A DNA stretch of 64,000 bases, from the NCBI GenBank assembly GCA_964618895.1, contig CAZUDO010000057.1:243581-307580 (forward strand). The letters run 5' to 3'. Source of the DNA: CAZUDO01 sp964618895. Lineage in GTDB: Bacteria > Desulfobacterota > Binatia > DP-6. Under the pieces are notes generated by a model, which worked only from the letters and a program-made list of their open reading frames with translations, made no database searches and was not told where the DNA came from. Shown here one piece after another: positions 7,277-16,637 of the stretch; the first letter of the stretch is position 1; each line of letters begins with the position of its first letter. The position numbers were made by a program, and so were the translations under genes.

Positions 7277-8833
7277 CTACGCGCCCGTCCCCGCCACCCG
7301 CCAGATGCGGACGTGCCGTGCCGGGCTCTCGTAGGCGAGCGTCAGCTCGGGCGCGTGCGTTGCCAGCCAGCTGGTCCACGCCTGGCGCGACGGGGCCCAC
7401 ACGCCCTCGTCCGGGACCGGGAAGTCCACCAGGTAGCTCGCCCGTCCTGCCCGCAGCGCGGTCGTGATCTGCTCGGGCTCGGGGTGCCAGATGGCGGGGT
7501 AGGCCTGCACGCCGATGCGGCCCGTGTACAGGTACACCAGTGGATCGTGAAACGAGCCCACCACGGCGTCGGGCGGGGTGTGGGTACGGAGCCACTGCAT
7601 GGCGTCGTCGATCTCGTGCCACGCGAGTGTCGGGTAGGATACCTGCTCGAGGGCGGGGATGGCGGCGGCTTCGACGGCAGCCAGTCGCCGGCCGTTGCCG
7701 GCGACGGCGGCCCCGACCAGGAGGGCGAGGACGAGGGCGCGTACCGTCCGTGCGACCGGCGCGTGCCCGGTGGGCAGCAGGCCGCTCAACAAGGTGGCCA
7801 GGAAGAGCGGCGCCAGCGGGACCAGGAAGCGGGGCTGGAACCAGGGTACGGCGACCGCCATGCCGAGGGTGAGGACGAGCGTGGGCGCGAACCGCTGGCG
7901 CAGCGCCCCGGCCAGGATGACGGCGCCGAGCAGGTAGAGCAGGGCGATCAGCGGCACGGGGGTGCCGCGTGGCAGAAGGTCGGCGAGACCGGGAAGACTC
8001 ACCAGCCCGATAGCGGCCGGAAGCTGGGCGACGTGCCCCAGCAGGGCAAGCGGCCCGGGCAGGCCGTCGACCGGGAGCTCGGCGAGGTAGCTGATGCGGG
8101 ATCCGTCCGCGTGCGGAAGCGATACCCACACGAGCCACGGCAGCACGCATGTGAGGGCCGGTGCCAGGTAGGCGACGACCCGCCGCCGGTCGGCGCGTAG
8201 GACGACGATCAGGAGACATCCGCCCACCACCGCGAGGCCGATCGTGCGGGTGAGGAAGGCGAGGCCGGCGAGCAGGCCGGCGAGCGCCGCGGCATCGCGC
8301 CGGCGGCCGGGATCGGTTGCGCGCTCGGTCGCCCACAGGGCGGCGATGGTCAGGGCCGCAAACGGCAGCTCCGAGGCGACCGTGGTCGCGTACCGTGTCG
8401 TCAGGGGAGCGAGCGCGGTGAGGGCGGCGGTGGCATCGGCGACCTCCGGTCGAAGGCCGATGCGGCGAAGGTACCCCGGCAGCAGGCCGACGAGTGCCAG
8501 GGCGGCCAGGATGCACACACTCTTCAGGGCGACGAGATTGGCGGGGAACGCGGGGGCGAGGCGCCACACACCCGAAAGCAGAAGGGGCAGCAGCGGGGGA
8601 TACTTCACCTCTGCCGGCGCGCCGACGAGCTGGATGCGACGGTAGCCCGCATCGGTGGCCAGGGCTTGCGCCGTGACGACGTAGACCGCGCCGTCGTGGA
8701 ACAACCCGGTGGCCGGACCCGCCGCCCGCAGGTGGAAGGTCCACAGCATGCCGGCGAGGACCAGGCTCGCCAGGACCGCGACGGTCCCCAGGCGCCGCGG
8801 GGCGGGAGGGACGGGCGGCGCGGTGCCGGACAT
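7277..8833 (-). CDS. GT39/PMT-like membrane glycosyltransferase
   Basis: This 518-residue polytopic protein has about ten hydrophobic segments. The first outer loop has FHDGAVYVVTAQALATDAGYR, like the Asp-containing catalytic loop of GT39/ArnT-type enzymes that use polyprenyl-phosphate sugars, followed by KYPPLLPLLL. A soluble C-terminal part follows (residues about 400-518). It is the last gene of the long minus-strand Tad operon, 9 bases after the receiver gene, so pilin or pseudopilin glycosylation is a reasonable guess. The substrate is unknown; an uncharacterised mannosyl- or arabinosyltransferase is equally possible. Confidence 0.72.
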   Translation of the reverse strand: MSGTAPPVPPAPRRLGTVAVLASLVLAGMLWTFHLRAAGPATGLFHDGAVYVVTAQALATDAGYRRIQLVGAPAEVKYPPLLPLLLSGVWRLAPAFPANLVALKSVCILAALALVGLLPGYLRRIGLRPEVADATAALTALAPLTTRYATTVASELPFAALTIAALWATERATDPGRRRDAAALAGLLAGLAFLTRTIGLAVVGGCLLIVVLRADRRRVVAYLAPALTCVLPWLVWVSLPHADGSRISYLAELPVDGLPGPLALLGHVAQLPAAIGLVSLPGLADLLPRGTPVPLIALLYLLGAVILAGALRQRFAPTLVLTLGMAVAVPWFQPRFLVPLAPLFLATLLSGLLPTGHAPVARTVRALVLALLVGAAVAGNGRRLAAVEAAAIPALEQVSYPTLAWHEIDDAMQWLRTHTPPDAVVGSFHDPLVYLYTGRIGVQAYPAIWHPEPEQITTALRAGRASYLVDFPVPDEGVWAPSRQAWTSWLATHAPELTLAYESPARHVRIWRVAGTGA

Positions 8834-8842
8834 GGGAGACGA

Positions 8843-9262
8843 TCACCCGGCGGCGCGGGGCTCGGCGCGAGCGACTTTGCGCTCCTCCAGGCAGAGACGG
8901 ATCTTGCGCACCAGATCGAGGCCGCTGAACGGCTTGGAGATGTACGAGTTGGCGCCGAGCGCCAGACCCTTCTCGATGTCGTCCGGCGTCGACTTGGCGG
9001 TCAGGAAGATCACCGGCAGGTGGGCCGTCTCCGGGGTCGAGCGGATGTGGCGCAGCACCTGATAGCCGTCCACGTCCGGCATCATGATGTCCAGGATCAC
9101 GGCGTCGAACGGCTGCGTCCCGACGGTCTCGATGGCCTCGCGACCGCCGGCGCACTTGGTCGGCACCATCCCTTCGATACGAAGCCGCGTCTCGACGAGC
9201 TCCGCGATGAGCGCGTTGTCGTCGACGATCAGGATGCGGGGCTTGGTTTCCGGTTCCGACAT
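8843..9262 (-). CDS. Stand-alone response regulator receiver protein
   Basis: The 139-residue single-domain CheY-like receiver has the acidic pocket VDD near residue 15, phosphoacceptor Asp in VILDIMMPDVDG, a conserved Thr in LTAK and Lys in SKPF. There is no output domain. The start at 9262 (MSEPETKP) has GAGGAG upstream; a longer start at 9283 would overlap the TadC stop. It lies inside the Tad operon, so it probably relays a signal to pilus assembly or motility. Such receivers often act by binding other proteins, here perhaps CpaE or the kinase controlling the locus. Confidence 0.85.
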   Translation of the reverse strand: MSEPETKPRILIVDDNALIAELVETRLRIEGMVPTKCAGGREAIETVGTQPFDAVILDIMMPDVDGYQVLRHIRSTPETAHLPVIFLTAKSTPDDIEKGLALGANSYISKPFSGLDLVRKIRLCLEERKVARAEPRAAG

Positions 9263-9279
9263 TGGCGTGAGACTCCTCG

Positions 9280-10236
9280 TCACATGAGACTTTTGAGCGC
9301 GTCCATGAGTCGCATGACCGCCGGCATCAGGATGACGATCATCACCGACGGGAAGATGAACATGATCAGCGGAAAGAGCAGCTTGATCTGGGTCTTGTTG
9401 GCCATCTCCTCGGCCTGCAGCTTGCGATGCGTCCGCATGCTCTCCGAGTGCATGCGGAGCGTCTGGCTGATGCTGGTGCCGAAGCGTTCGGACTGGATGA
9501 GATGAGCGGCCAGAGAACGGATCTCCGTGGCACCGGTCCGATCAGCCAGGTTACGGAAGGCCTCCTTCCGGCCCATGCCCACCTGCATCTCCTTGGCGAG
9601 CTGCGTGAGCTCCTGACCGATCGGATCATCGCTGCTCGCCGAGCGTTCTTCGGCCACCTTGACCAACGCGGCGTTCAGGCCAAGGCCCGCCTCGACACAC
9701 AGCAGCAGCAGGTCGATCGCGTCCGGGAGGTGCAGCTGGATCTCCTGGCGACGTTTCTCGGCCATGCGGGCCACCACGAAGCGCGGTAGGATGAATCCGA
9801 TCGGCGCGAGCGCAAACGCGGTGGGCAGGAAACGCGTGTTGAAGATGCTGGCAGCGATGACGCCGAGCGCGACCATGCTGACCATGAGCGCGACGCGGAT
9901 ACCCATCAGCACGGCGAGGGCGTTCGGGCGGCGAATGCCGGCCTGGATCAGCTGCTGGCTGATATCGGTCTTCGGCTTCTTGGTCTTGACGAGCTCGGGC
10001 TCGACGCGCTTCTCCGGGGTGGCGCTCTCGCCGATCCCCTCGAGAAAGCGCTCGATGGCGTGTTTTGGCCGGTCGTCCGCCATGAGCGAGGCCTCGGCCT
10101 CGGCCACGTTCCGCCGGCCGAGGGCACGCAGGCGCGCCATCATCGGGGCGTTCCAGTGGCGGACCAGCCAGGCCACGCTACCGAACAGGAGGGCGAGCGA
10201 GGCGAACGTCAGCAGAGCGAGGAGAAGTGGCGACAT
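9280..10236 (-). CDS. tadC: Flp pilus platform protein TadC (GspF domain)
   Basis: The 318-residue inner-membrane protein carries a type II secretion F domain (LHLPDAIDLLLLCVEAGLGLNAALVKVAEE), flanked by N-terminal helices and a C-terminal pair (LLFPLIMFIFPSVMIVILMPAVM). TadC forms the inner-membrane platform with TadB and couples the CpaF motor to pilin polymerisation. The start lies 3 bases from the tadB stop. The linker of about 60 residues before the F domain (VEPELVKTKKPKTDISQQL) is charged and cytoplasmic. Confidence 0.92.
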   Translation of the reverse strand: MSPLLLALLTFASLALLFGSVAWLVRHWNAPMMARLRALGRRNVAEAEASLMADDRPKHAIERFLEGIGESATPEKRVEPELVKTKKPKTDISQQLIQAGIRRPNALAVLMGIRVALMVSMVALGVIAASIFNTRFLPTAFALAPIGFILPRFVVARMAEKRRQEIQLHLPDAIDLLLLCVEAGLGLNAALVKVAEERSASSDDPIGQELTQLAKEMQVGMGRKEAFRNLADRTGATEIRSLAAHLIQSERFGTSISQTLRMHSESMRTHRKLQAEEMANKTQIKLLFPLIMFIFPSVMIVILMPAVMRLMDALKSLM

Positions 10237-10239
10237 CGA

Positions 10240-11223
10240 TCAATCCGTCCGGACCAGCTTGATGTCCACGATGCGCCGCATCAGGTAGTAGCCGAACGCG
10301 GTCGAGGAGGCGGCGTAGAGGAGGGCCATGTTGCCGGTCGAGGTGTGGTAGAGCGGCTCCAGGTACTCCGGGTTGAGGAACGTCAGCGCCGCCAGCAGTG
10401 CGGGCGACAGCAAGCACAGGATGAGCGCCGAGAACCGTCCTTGGGAGGTGAGGGCCCGGACTTGGGCCTTCAGCTTGAACCGCTCCCGGACGGTGAGTGC
10501 CACCACGTCGATGATCGCCGACAGGTTGCCGCCGATCTCGCGGTTGAGCAGCACGGCGATGATGAAGAAGCGCAGGTCCGAGACGCCGGTGCGGTCGTAG
10601 AGCCCCTGGAAGGAGGCGCGCATGGTGTGCCCGAGGCGCAGCTCGTCGGTCACCTGACGGATCTCGCTGCGGATCGGATCGGACGCCTCTTCGTGCACGG
10701 ATTCGAGCGCCTGCGGCAGCGAGTAGCCCGCCTGCAGCGCGCCGCGGATCATCTCGAGGGTATCCGGCAACTGGCTGACGATCAGGTGCCGGCGGGCGTT
10801 GCGGCGGCGTTTGAGCCACCACAGGCCACCGCCAGGGCCGAGGGCGACGAACACCACCAGCGCGACGAGGACGCTGCCCTTCACCAGCAACGCGACCAGC
10901 GCCGACCCCATACCGAGCAGCGTCATCCAGAGAAGCATCTCGCCGGCGCGGACGCGAAACCCGGCCTGTATGACCATCCGGTCGAGGTTCCGGCTCATCG
11001 TGGAGCGTCCGAGGAGCCTGTTCAGCTGGGGAATGTCGCTGTAGGTTTTCTCGTGGAGCAGGGACTGCCCCGCGCCACTGTCAGTGGACGCGACCTGGGC
11101 CGTGCCCTCCAAGCGGCGCGCGACCATCTCTCGGGTCGCTGCCCGTGAGCGGGAGACCTGGTAGGCGGTGCCGGTCAGCAGCAGGAGGCTGAAGAAGGCC
11201 AGCAGGGGGAGCAGCACCGTCAT
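10240..11223 (-). CDS. tadB: Flp pilus platform protein TadB (GspF domain)
   Basis: The 327-residue protein starts at the ATG at 11223, sharing ATGA with the cpaF stop, so translation is coupled. It has an N-terminal helix (LLPLLAFFSLLLLTGTAY), a central helix pair, the GspF motif QLPDTLEMIRGALQAGYSLPQALESV and LRFFIIAVLLNREIGGNLSAII, then C-terminal helices. It is the partner of TadC in the pilus motor platform. A longer upstream frame is open but would overlap cpaF by over 300 bases and lacks membrane character. Confidence 0.92.
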   Translation of the reverse strand: MTVLLPLLAFFSLLLLTGTAYQVSRSRAATREMVARRLEGTAQVASTDSGAGQSLLHEKTYSDIPQLNRLLGRSTMSRNLDRMVIQAGFRVRAGEMLLWMTLLGMGSALVALLVKGSVLVALVVFVALGPGGGLWWLKRRRNARRHLIVSQLPDTLEMIRGALQAGYSLPQALESVHEEASDPIRSEIRQVTDELRLGHTMRASFQGLYDRTGVSDLRFFIIAVLLNREIGGNLSAIIDVVALTVRERFKLKAQVRALTSQGRFSALILCLLSPALLAALTFLNPEYLEPLYHTSTGNMALLYAASSTAFGYYLMRRIVDIKLVRTD

Positions 11224-12554
11224 GCCGACAGCCTCCCGGCATCGAACAGGATGTCCTCCTGGGCGATACCGGCGGCGGTCAGCCGCTCGAAGTAGCGGCT
11301 GCGGATGCCGCTCGCCTTGAAGTGCCCCTGGACGGCCCCGTTCTGGCCGGTACCCGTGTGGACGTACTCGAACAGATCCTGAGCCTGGATCTGCTCTCCC
11401 TCGATGCCGACCACCTCGGTGATCTTGGTGACCCGCCGCCCCCCGTCCGGCATGCGGGAGGCTTGCACGATCAGGTTGATCGCCGAGCCGACCTGTTGAC
11501 GGATGGCCTTCGAGGGCAGCTCGATCCCCGCCATGAGGCACATCATCTCGATCCGGTGCAGGCAGTCGCGCGGGGTGTTGGCGTGCACGGTCGTGATCGA
11601 GCCGTTGTGGCCGGTGTTCATGGCCTGCAACATGTCGAGCGCCTCACCGGCGCGCACCTCGCCCACCACGATGCGGTCGGGCCGCATGCGCAGCGAGTTG
11701 CGGACCAGGTCGCGGGCGGTCACCTCGCCCCGGCCCTCGATGTTGGGCGGACGGGTCTCCAGCCGGACCACGTGTGGCTGCTGGAGCTGCAGCTCGGCCG
11801 AGTCCTCGATGGTGACGATGCGCTCGTCCTCGGCGATGTAGCTGGTCAGGCAGTTGAGGAGCGTCGTCTTGCCGGCGCCGGTGCCGCCCGAGATGATGAT
11901 GTTGAGCCGGGCCTGGACGGCGCCCCGCAGGTAGCGCGCCATCTCCATGGTCATGCTCTTGAAGCCGAGCAGATCGTCCATGCGGTACGGGTCGCGCCCG
12001 AAGCGGCGGATCGACATGCACGGGCCGTTCAAGGCCAGCGGCGGCACGATGGCGTTCACGCGCGAGCCGTCGGGGAGGCGGGCGTCCACCATCGGCGACG
12101 ACTCGTCGATGCGGCGTCCGACACCGGACACGATGCGGTCGATGATCTGCATCAGGTGGTCGTTGTCGCGGAACTTGACATCCGTCTGCTGCAGCCGGCC
12201 GCGCTTCTCGACGAACACCGAGTGCGGGCCGTTCACGAGCACGTCGGAGACGTCCGGGTCGCGCAGCAGCGGGTCGAGCGGGCCGAGGCCGAGCACCTCG
12301 TAGCCGATCTCCTCGATCAGGCGGTCGCGCTCGGCGCGGGAGAGGGGCGTCGACTCGGCCTCGAGCAGCTTCTGGACGGCCACACGGATCTGGTTCTCGG
12401 TCTGGATGGTGTCGAGCGACGCGAGGGCGACGAGGTCCAGGCGCTCGAGCAGCTGGCGATGCACGCGCAGCTTGAGCTCCTGGAACGCCTGGGTCATCGA
12501 GCCCGGAACGCGAGGCACTGCGGAGGGGGCGGCGGAGGTGGACCGAGGGAGCAT
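11220..12554 (-). CDS. cpaF: Flp pilus assembly ATPase CpaF/TadA
   Basis: The 444-residue secretion ATPase powers pilus extension. Visible motifs are the N-terminal DPDVSDVLVNGP segment (residues 99-109), Walker A GGTGAGKT (223-230), the Asp box (IVTIEDSAELQL), a His-rich arginine-finger stretch (LRMRPDRIVVGEVRAGEA) and the His box GHNGSITTVHANTP. Length and order match CpaF/TadA. It is four bases downstream of cpaE and overlaps tadB by four bases, in the middle of the minus-strand operon. Confidence 0.95.
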   Translation of the reverse strand: MLPRSTSAAPSAVPRVPGSMTQAFQELKLRVHRQLLERLDLVALASLDTIQTENQIRVAVQKLLEAESTPLSRAERDRLIEEIGYEVLGLGPLDPLLRDPDVSDVLVNGPHSVFVEKRGRLQQTDVKFRDNDHLMQIIDRIVSGVGRRIDESSPMVDARLPDGSRVNAIVPPLALNGPCMSIRRFGRDPYRMDDLLGFKSMTMEMARYLRGAVQARLNIIISGGTGAGKTTLLNCLTSYIAEDERIVTIEDSAELQLQQPHVVRLETRPPNIEGRGEVTARDLVRNSLRMRPDRIVVGEVRAGEALDMLQAMNTGHNGSITTVHANTPRDCLHRIEMMCLMAGIELPSKAIRQQVGSAINLIVQASRMPDGGRRVTKITEVVGIEGEQIQAQDLFEYVHTGTGQNGAVQGHFKASGIRSRYFERLTAAGIAQEDILFDAGRLSA

Positions 12555-12557
12555 CGA

Positions 12558-13748
12558 CTACGCGCTCCTTTCCGCGGCCGAGAAGAGCCGCATCAAGCCT
12601 TTGCGTTTGCTGTCGGCGGGCGGGGTCCCGGGGGTGACCAGGGCGGCGATGGCGCGGCCGAGCGGGGTGCCGGCGCGCACCTCTTCCAGGGACAAGCCGT
12701 TGTTGATCGCCGCCAGGGCCGTGGCGTCGTCGCGCGGGAGGACGGCCCGGGTGGGGAGCTTGAGCGTCCGGGTGGCGTCGGCGAGCGGCACCTCGGCGCC
12801 CTTGTTGGCGTACTTGTTCACGATGATCTCGACCTTGGCGTCGACCTCGCTGTCGTCTTCACGCAGCCAGTCGAGGGTGCGGATGCATCCCCGGAGCGAT
12901 GGGATCGTCAACTCGGTCACGAGGAAGATGCGATGGGCGAGGGCGAGCGCTGCGCGGGTCGCCTCCGACGGCACGCCGCCCGTGTCGACGACGGTGACTT
13001 CGTGCAGGGAGCGCACGAGCTCGAGAACGCCGGTCACCTGCTCGCTGGTGAGCTGGAGCGGCGGCTCGCCGGCCCCCACGGGGGGGGCGGCGAGCAGTTC
13101 GATCCCCGACGAATGCCGGCTCATCGTGCCCTGCAGGAAGACCGAGTCGAGGCGCCGGAAGTTGGTGGCGATGTCGCGCAGGGTGTACGTTGGCGTGAGG
13201 TTCAGGAAGAGCGCCAGGTCGCCGTTGTGCACGTCCAGGTCCACCAGGGCGGTGTCCCGCTGCGCGGCGCGCAGGGCGAATGCCAGGTTGGTGACGATGG
13301 TGGTCACTCCGACGCCACCCTTCGGTCCGTAGGCCACCCAGACCTCGCCCTTGCGCGCCTGGGCGGGGCCGCTGCAGCGCCGGCTTTCCGACACTTTGAT
13401 GCAGATCTTCAAGAGCGCGGTGCGCGTCACCGGCAGGGGCAGGAACTCGTCGGCGCCCGCCCGCATCGTCCGGATGATCAGCTCCGGGTTCTCGTCACGG
13501 GATAGGGCGAGTACGCGCGTCGACGGCGCGGCCCGGAGCACGTCTTCGATGACGTTCAGAGCGTTGGTGGCATCGGGGCCGAGGATGACGATCACCAGGT
13601 CGGGATCCCGCAGGTCGCGGAGCCCGCCCTGATAGTCCGCCTCGCGTGTGCGCACCGCGAATCCGGGCAGGTGCGTCAGCTCCGAGGCCACCTCGGCGGA
13701 CGCCGCCGGGTCGACGCTCAGGCAGAGGGCGTGGAGCGCTTCGTCCAT
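12558..13748 (-). CDS. cpaE: CpaE/TadZ pilus-localising ATPase-like protein
   Basis: The 396-residue protein has an N-terminal atypical receiver-like domain (residues 1-120) and a ParA/MinD-type C-terminal domain with the deviant Walker A GPKGGVGVTT at 141-150. Asp residues follow in ALVDLDVHNGDLALFL and VTVVDTGGVPSE. CpaE/TadZ places the Tad machine at the pole and may respond to regulators. In the first domain, VIVILGPDA stands where a phosphoacceptor would be, so phosphorylation there is doubtful. Confidence 0.9.
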   Translation of the reverse strand: MDEALHALCLSVDPAASAEVASELTHLPGFAVRTREADYQGGLRDLRDPDLVIVILGPDATNALNVIEDVLRAAPSTRVLALSRDENPELIIRTMRAGADEFLPLPVTRTALLKICIKVSESRRCSGPAQARKGEVWVAYGPKGGVGVTTIVTNLAFALRAAQRDTALVDLDVHNGDLALFLNLTPTYTLRDIATNFRRLDSVFLQGTMSRHSSGIELLAAPPVGAGEPPLQLTSEQVTGVLELVRSLHEVTVVDTGGVPSEATRAALALAHRIFLVTELTIPSLRGCIRTLDWLREDDSEVDAKVEIIVNKYANKGAEVPLADATRTLKLPTRAVLPRDDATALAAINNGLSLEEVRAGTPLGRAIAALVTPGTPPADSKRKGLMRLFSAAERSA

Positions 13749-13770
13749 GATCGTAGTCCCGTTTCTCTCT

Positions 13771-14616
13771 TTAGAAGGTCAGCGAGAAGCGCTGCCCCCC
13801 GAGGATCATCTCCACGGTGTTGGAGTCGGCCGAGGCGAGGCGCGTATGGTTCAGGAACAGGTCTTGGGCGCGCTTGCCGCCGGAGGCGACGATGGTGTGG
13901 TCTTCGAAGTTGCGCAGCACGAGCTGGAGCGTCCCCTCGATCGAGCCGAGCGCGAGCAGCTCGCCCTGCTCCGGGTTGACCAACAGGGTCGCCGTGGTCA
14001 GCGCATCGCCTGGCTTGGGCTGGCCGCTGGCGTCGAGGAGCTGCCCGAGGGCGAGGACGGTCACGTCCTGCAGCAGCGTACGGGTATTGCGCTCGGCCTG
14101 GGTCTGCATGTCCTGCGGCATCCCGACCACCCCGGACGGGCCCTGGACGGCCTTGCGCTCGGCGGTGACGAGCACGTCGACGCGGCTGCCGGCGGCGATG
14201 AACCCGCCCACCGCCGCTACCTCGTTCACCTTCACCGTGACGGCGCGCATGCCGTGCTCGATGACCAGCGGGAGCAGGCCCTTCGAGCCTGTGGGCACGA
14301 GCTTCTCGGTGGTGATCGGCTCGTTGACGACCAGGCGGGTCATGGCCATGCGCCCGACGACGTTCTCGCGCGCGGCGAAGTTGTTGGGTGGCAGCGCGTT
14401 CGCCGGCCAGTCGACGACCTTGAGCTGCTCCTCGCCCAGGGTGCTCCCGAACGGCACGTCGGCGGCCGCCACCACGACGGGGCGGATCTGGAGGTCCGTG
14501 GCCTGTGCCGCGGGGGCGTTCTGGACCACGACGCGCGTCTGGACCGCGCGGTAGACGAGCAGGGCCGTGGTGCCAGAGGCCACGAGGCCGACGACGAGAA
14601 TGGTGACCGGTCGCAT
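13771..14616 (-). CDS. cpaB: Flp pilus assembly protein CpaB/RcpC (SAF domain)
   Basis: The 281-residue protein has one N-terminal membrane anchor (VTILVVGLVASGTTALLVY) and a periplasmic SAF-like domain (VVVAAADVPFGSTLGEEQLKVVDWP), followed by the RcpC/CpaB core (GMRAVTVKVNEVAAVGGFIAAGSRVDVLVT). CpaB stabilises or gates the CpaC secretin, possibly contacting peptidoglycan. It is placed between the prepilin peptidase and cpaE with short gaps (18 and 22 bases), as in canonical cpa clusters. Confidence 0.92.
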   Translation of the reverse strand: MRPVTILVVGLVASGTTALLVYRAVQTRVVVQNAPAAQATDLQIRPVVVAAADVPFGSTLGEEQLKVVDWPANALPPNNFAARENVVGRMAMTRLVVNEPITTEKLVPTGSKGLLPLVIEHGMRAVTVKVNEVAAVGGFIAAGSRVDVLVTAERKAVQGPSGVVGMPQDMQTQAERNTRTLLQDVTVLALGQLLDASGQPKPGDALTTATLLVNPEQGELLALGSIEGTLQLVLRNFEDHTIVASGGKRAQDLFLNHTRLASADSNTVEMILGGQRFSLTF

Positions 14617-14634
14617 GATGAGTCTCCCTTCGAG

Positions 14635-15171
14635 CTAGATCAGCAGCCTGTTCATGTGCGCGAGGAGCACGGCGCCGACGACGCCGGCCGCCAGCGGGGC
14701 GGCGTACGGAATCGGGGCCATCGGGCCCGCCGCGCCGCTTGCCGGGGGCAGGTGGGTGAGCGAAAGGCCGGCCGCGGCCAGCCAGACCAGGCGGGCCGCC
14801 CCGCGCAGGGCCTCCCCGAAGCGTCCGGCGGCCGCCGCGGTGCCGAGCGCGGCGAACAGGCCGAGGACGGTGCCGAGCAGCAGCGCGTTCAGACCGATGC
14901 GCGGGCCGAGCCATGCTCCCGCCACGGCGACGAACTTGAGGTCCCCGCCGCCGACGGCGCCGAGCAGGAACGGGATCACCATCGCGCATGCTCCGAGGGC
15001 GAACCCCTGCCCGGCGGCGAGCAGGCCGATGCCGTCGGGCGCCATGGCGGCGGGCAGGGCCGCGAGCAGGAAGAGCCCGGAGAGGCGGTTGGGGATGCGC
15101 CGCTGGCGGATGTCCCAGCAGGTGGCCAGGACGGCGTAGAGCGACACGGCGCAGCAGGCGATGACGCTCAT
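14635..15171 (-). CDS. cpaA: Prepilin peptidase CpaA/TadV (A24 family)
   Basis: The 178-residue membrane aspartyl protease lacks the N-methylase domain, as in CpaA/TadV. The two catalytic Asp are visible in CWDIRQRRIPN (near residue 19) and GGGDLKFVA (GxGD motif, near residue 90). About six membrane helices are predicted. The ATG at 15171 shares ATGA with the stop of the sigma-54 activator gene. A long upstream extension of the frame is only a shadow of that gene. It should cleave both Flp pilins and TadE. Confidence 0.92.
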   Translation of the reverse strand: MSVIACCAVSLYAVLATCWDIRQRRIPNRLSGLFLLAALPAAMAPDGIGLLAAGQGFALGACAMVIPFLLGAVGGGDLKFVAVAGAWLGPRIGLNALLLGTVLGLFAALGTAAAAGRFGEALRGAARLVWLAAAGLSLTHLPPASGAAGPMAPIPYAAPLAAGVVGAVLLAHMNRLLI

Positions 15172-16583
15172 GACGAGATCCCGTAGCGGCTGAGTTTGCG
15201 GTAGAGGGTGCGGCGTGACAGTCCCAGGCGACGGGCGGCCTCGACGCGGCGGCCGCCCGAGGCCTGGAGCGCGCGCAGGATCTGCTCGCGCTCGGCCGCG
15301 TGCAGGGACAGGTCGGGCATCTCGAGCTGGTCGCCGGGCAGCGCCGGGCGGGTCTCGAAGACGTGCGGGGGCAGGTTCTCGGGAAGGATATGGCTGCCCT
15401 TGCACACCACCAGGGCGCGCTCGATGACGTTGGCCAACTCGCGCACGTTGCCGGGCCACGGATAGCGGGCGAATATCTCGAGTACCGCGGGAGTCGCGCT
15501 GGCGACGTTGCGCCCGAGCTTCTGGTTGAAGAGGCGCAGGAAGTGCTGCGTCAGCGGCTCGATGTCCTCCGTCCGCTGGCGGAGCGGGGGCAGGGCGATG
15601 GCGCCTACGTTCAGGCGGTAGTAGAGGTCGTCGCGGAACGTCCCCGCGCGCACCATGTCGATGAGGTTCCGGTTGGTGGCGGCGATGACGCGGATGTTGA
15701 TGCGGATCGGGTCCGGCGAGCCGATGCGCTTGATCTCGTGGTTCTCCAGCACGCGCAGCAGCTTCACCTGCACGCCGAGCGGCAGCTCGCCGATCTCGTC
15801 GAGGAAGATCGTCCCGCCGTGGGCGGCCTCGAACAGACCCTTGCGATCGCGATCCGCGCCCGTGAAGGAGCCGCGGACGTGTCCGAAGAGCTCGCTCTCG
15901 AGCAGCGTCGGGGCGAGGGTGGTGCAGTTGCAGATGACGAACGTCCGCTCGCGCAGCGGCGACAGGTTGTGCAGTGAGCGCGCGATCAGCTCCTTCCCCG
16001 TCCCGCTCTCGCCGGTCACCAGCGCGGTGGTGGGGTAGCGGGCCAGGCGCTCGACGAAGGCGAACGTCGCCAGCATCTCCGGCGAGCGGGCGACCAGGCC
16101 CTCGAAGCTGACGCAGCCCTGCAGGCGCTGCTCGAGGATGCGGGTGCGGTACTGCAGCCGCCGCTTCTCGAACAGGCTCTGCAGGACACGCTCGAGACGC
16201 CGGAAGTCGATCGGCTTCTCGACGTAGTCGGCGGCGCCGAGCTGAATCGCCTCGACCGCGTCCTTGACGTTCGAGTACGCACTCATCAGGACGAGCTGGA
16301 TCTCGGGGTCGCGCTCCTTGAGCGTGCGGAGCAGTTCGAGGCCGGTCATGCCCGGCATACGCACGTCGGACAGGATGAGGTCCATCGGCTCTTCGCTCAG
16401 GACCTCGAGCGCCGCCTGGGCGCTGTCGGCGACCTTCACCACGAAGTCCTTTTCGCGCAGGAAGAGGTGCAGGATGTTGCGGATGTCGGCGTCGTCCTCG
16501 ACGACGAGGATCTTGGGACGGTCGACCGGCTCCATGGGCGAGGAGCCATTCGGCGTCGATGGGGCGTCAGCGTCGTCGTGCAT
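15168..16583 (-). CDS. NtrC-family sigma-54 response regulator
   Basis: The 471-residue activator has a receiver domain (acidic pair EDD at 29-31, phosphoacceptor Asp73 in LSDVRMPG, Lys in VEKP), an AAA+ domain (Walker A GESGTGKE at 191-198, sigma-54 contact loop GSFTGA at 238-243, Walker B region GGTIFLDEIGELP) and a Fis-type HTH (RVEAARRLGLSRRTLYRKL). The contact loop has Ser in place of the usual Ala of GAFTGA. The start at 16583 (MHDDADAP) is the first sensible ATG; one at 16535 is also possible. It heads the minus-strand Tad operon and has its own sigma-54 promoter, so autoregulation plus control of the pilins is likely. The partner kinase is not adjacent. Confidence 0.93.
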   Translation of the reverse strand: MHDDADAPSTPNGSSPMEPVDRPKILVVEDDADIRNILHLFLREKDFVVKVADSAQAALEVLSEEPMDLILSDVRMPGMTGLELLRTLKERDPEIQLVLMSAYSNVKDAVEAIQLGAADYVEKPIDFRRLERVLQSLFEKRRLQYRTRILEQRLQGCVSFEGLVARSPEMLATFAFVERLARYPTTALVTGESGTGKELIARSLHNLSPLRERTFVICNCTTLAPTLLESELFGHVRGSFTGADRDRKGLFEAAHGGTIFLDEIGELPLGVQVKLLRVLENHEIKRIGSPDPIRINIRVIAATNRNLIDMVRAGTFRDDLYYRLNVGAIALPPLRQRTEDIEPLTQHFLRLFNQKLGRNVASATPAVLEIFARYPWPGNVRELANVIERALVVCKGSHILPENLPPHVFETRPALPGDQLEMPDLSLHAAEREQILRALQASGGRRVEAARRLGLSRRTLYRKLSRYGISS

Positions 16584-16637
16584 GTATCGTGTGCCGTTCC
16601 GACCCGCGTGCGCGGGGCCGGATGTGTCAGCCCTGAC

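Noticed and set aside
11322..13505. A 727-codon open frame on the plus strand under cpaF and cpaE
   Set aside because: The translation is low-complexity Gly/Arg/His/Asp and the opposite strand has canonical Tad genes.
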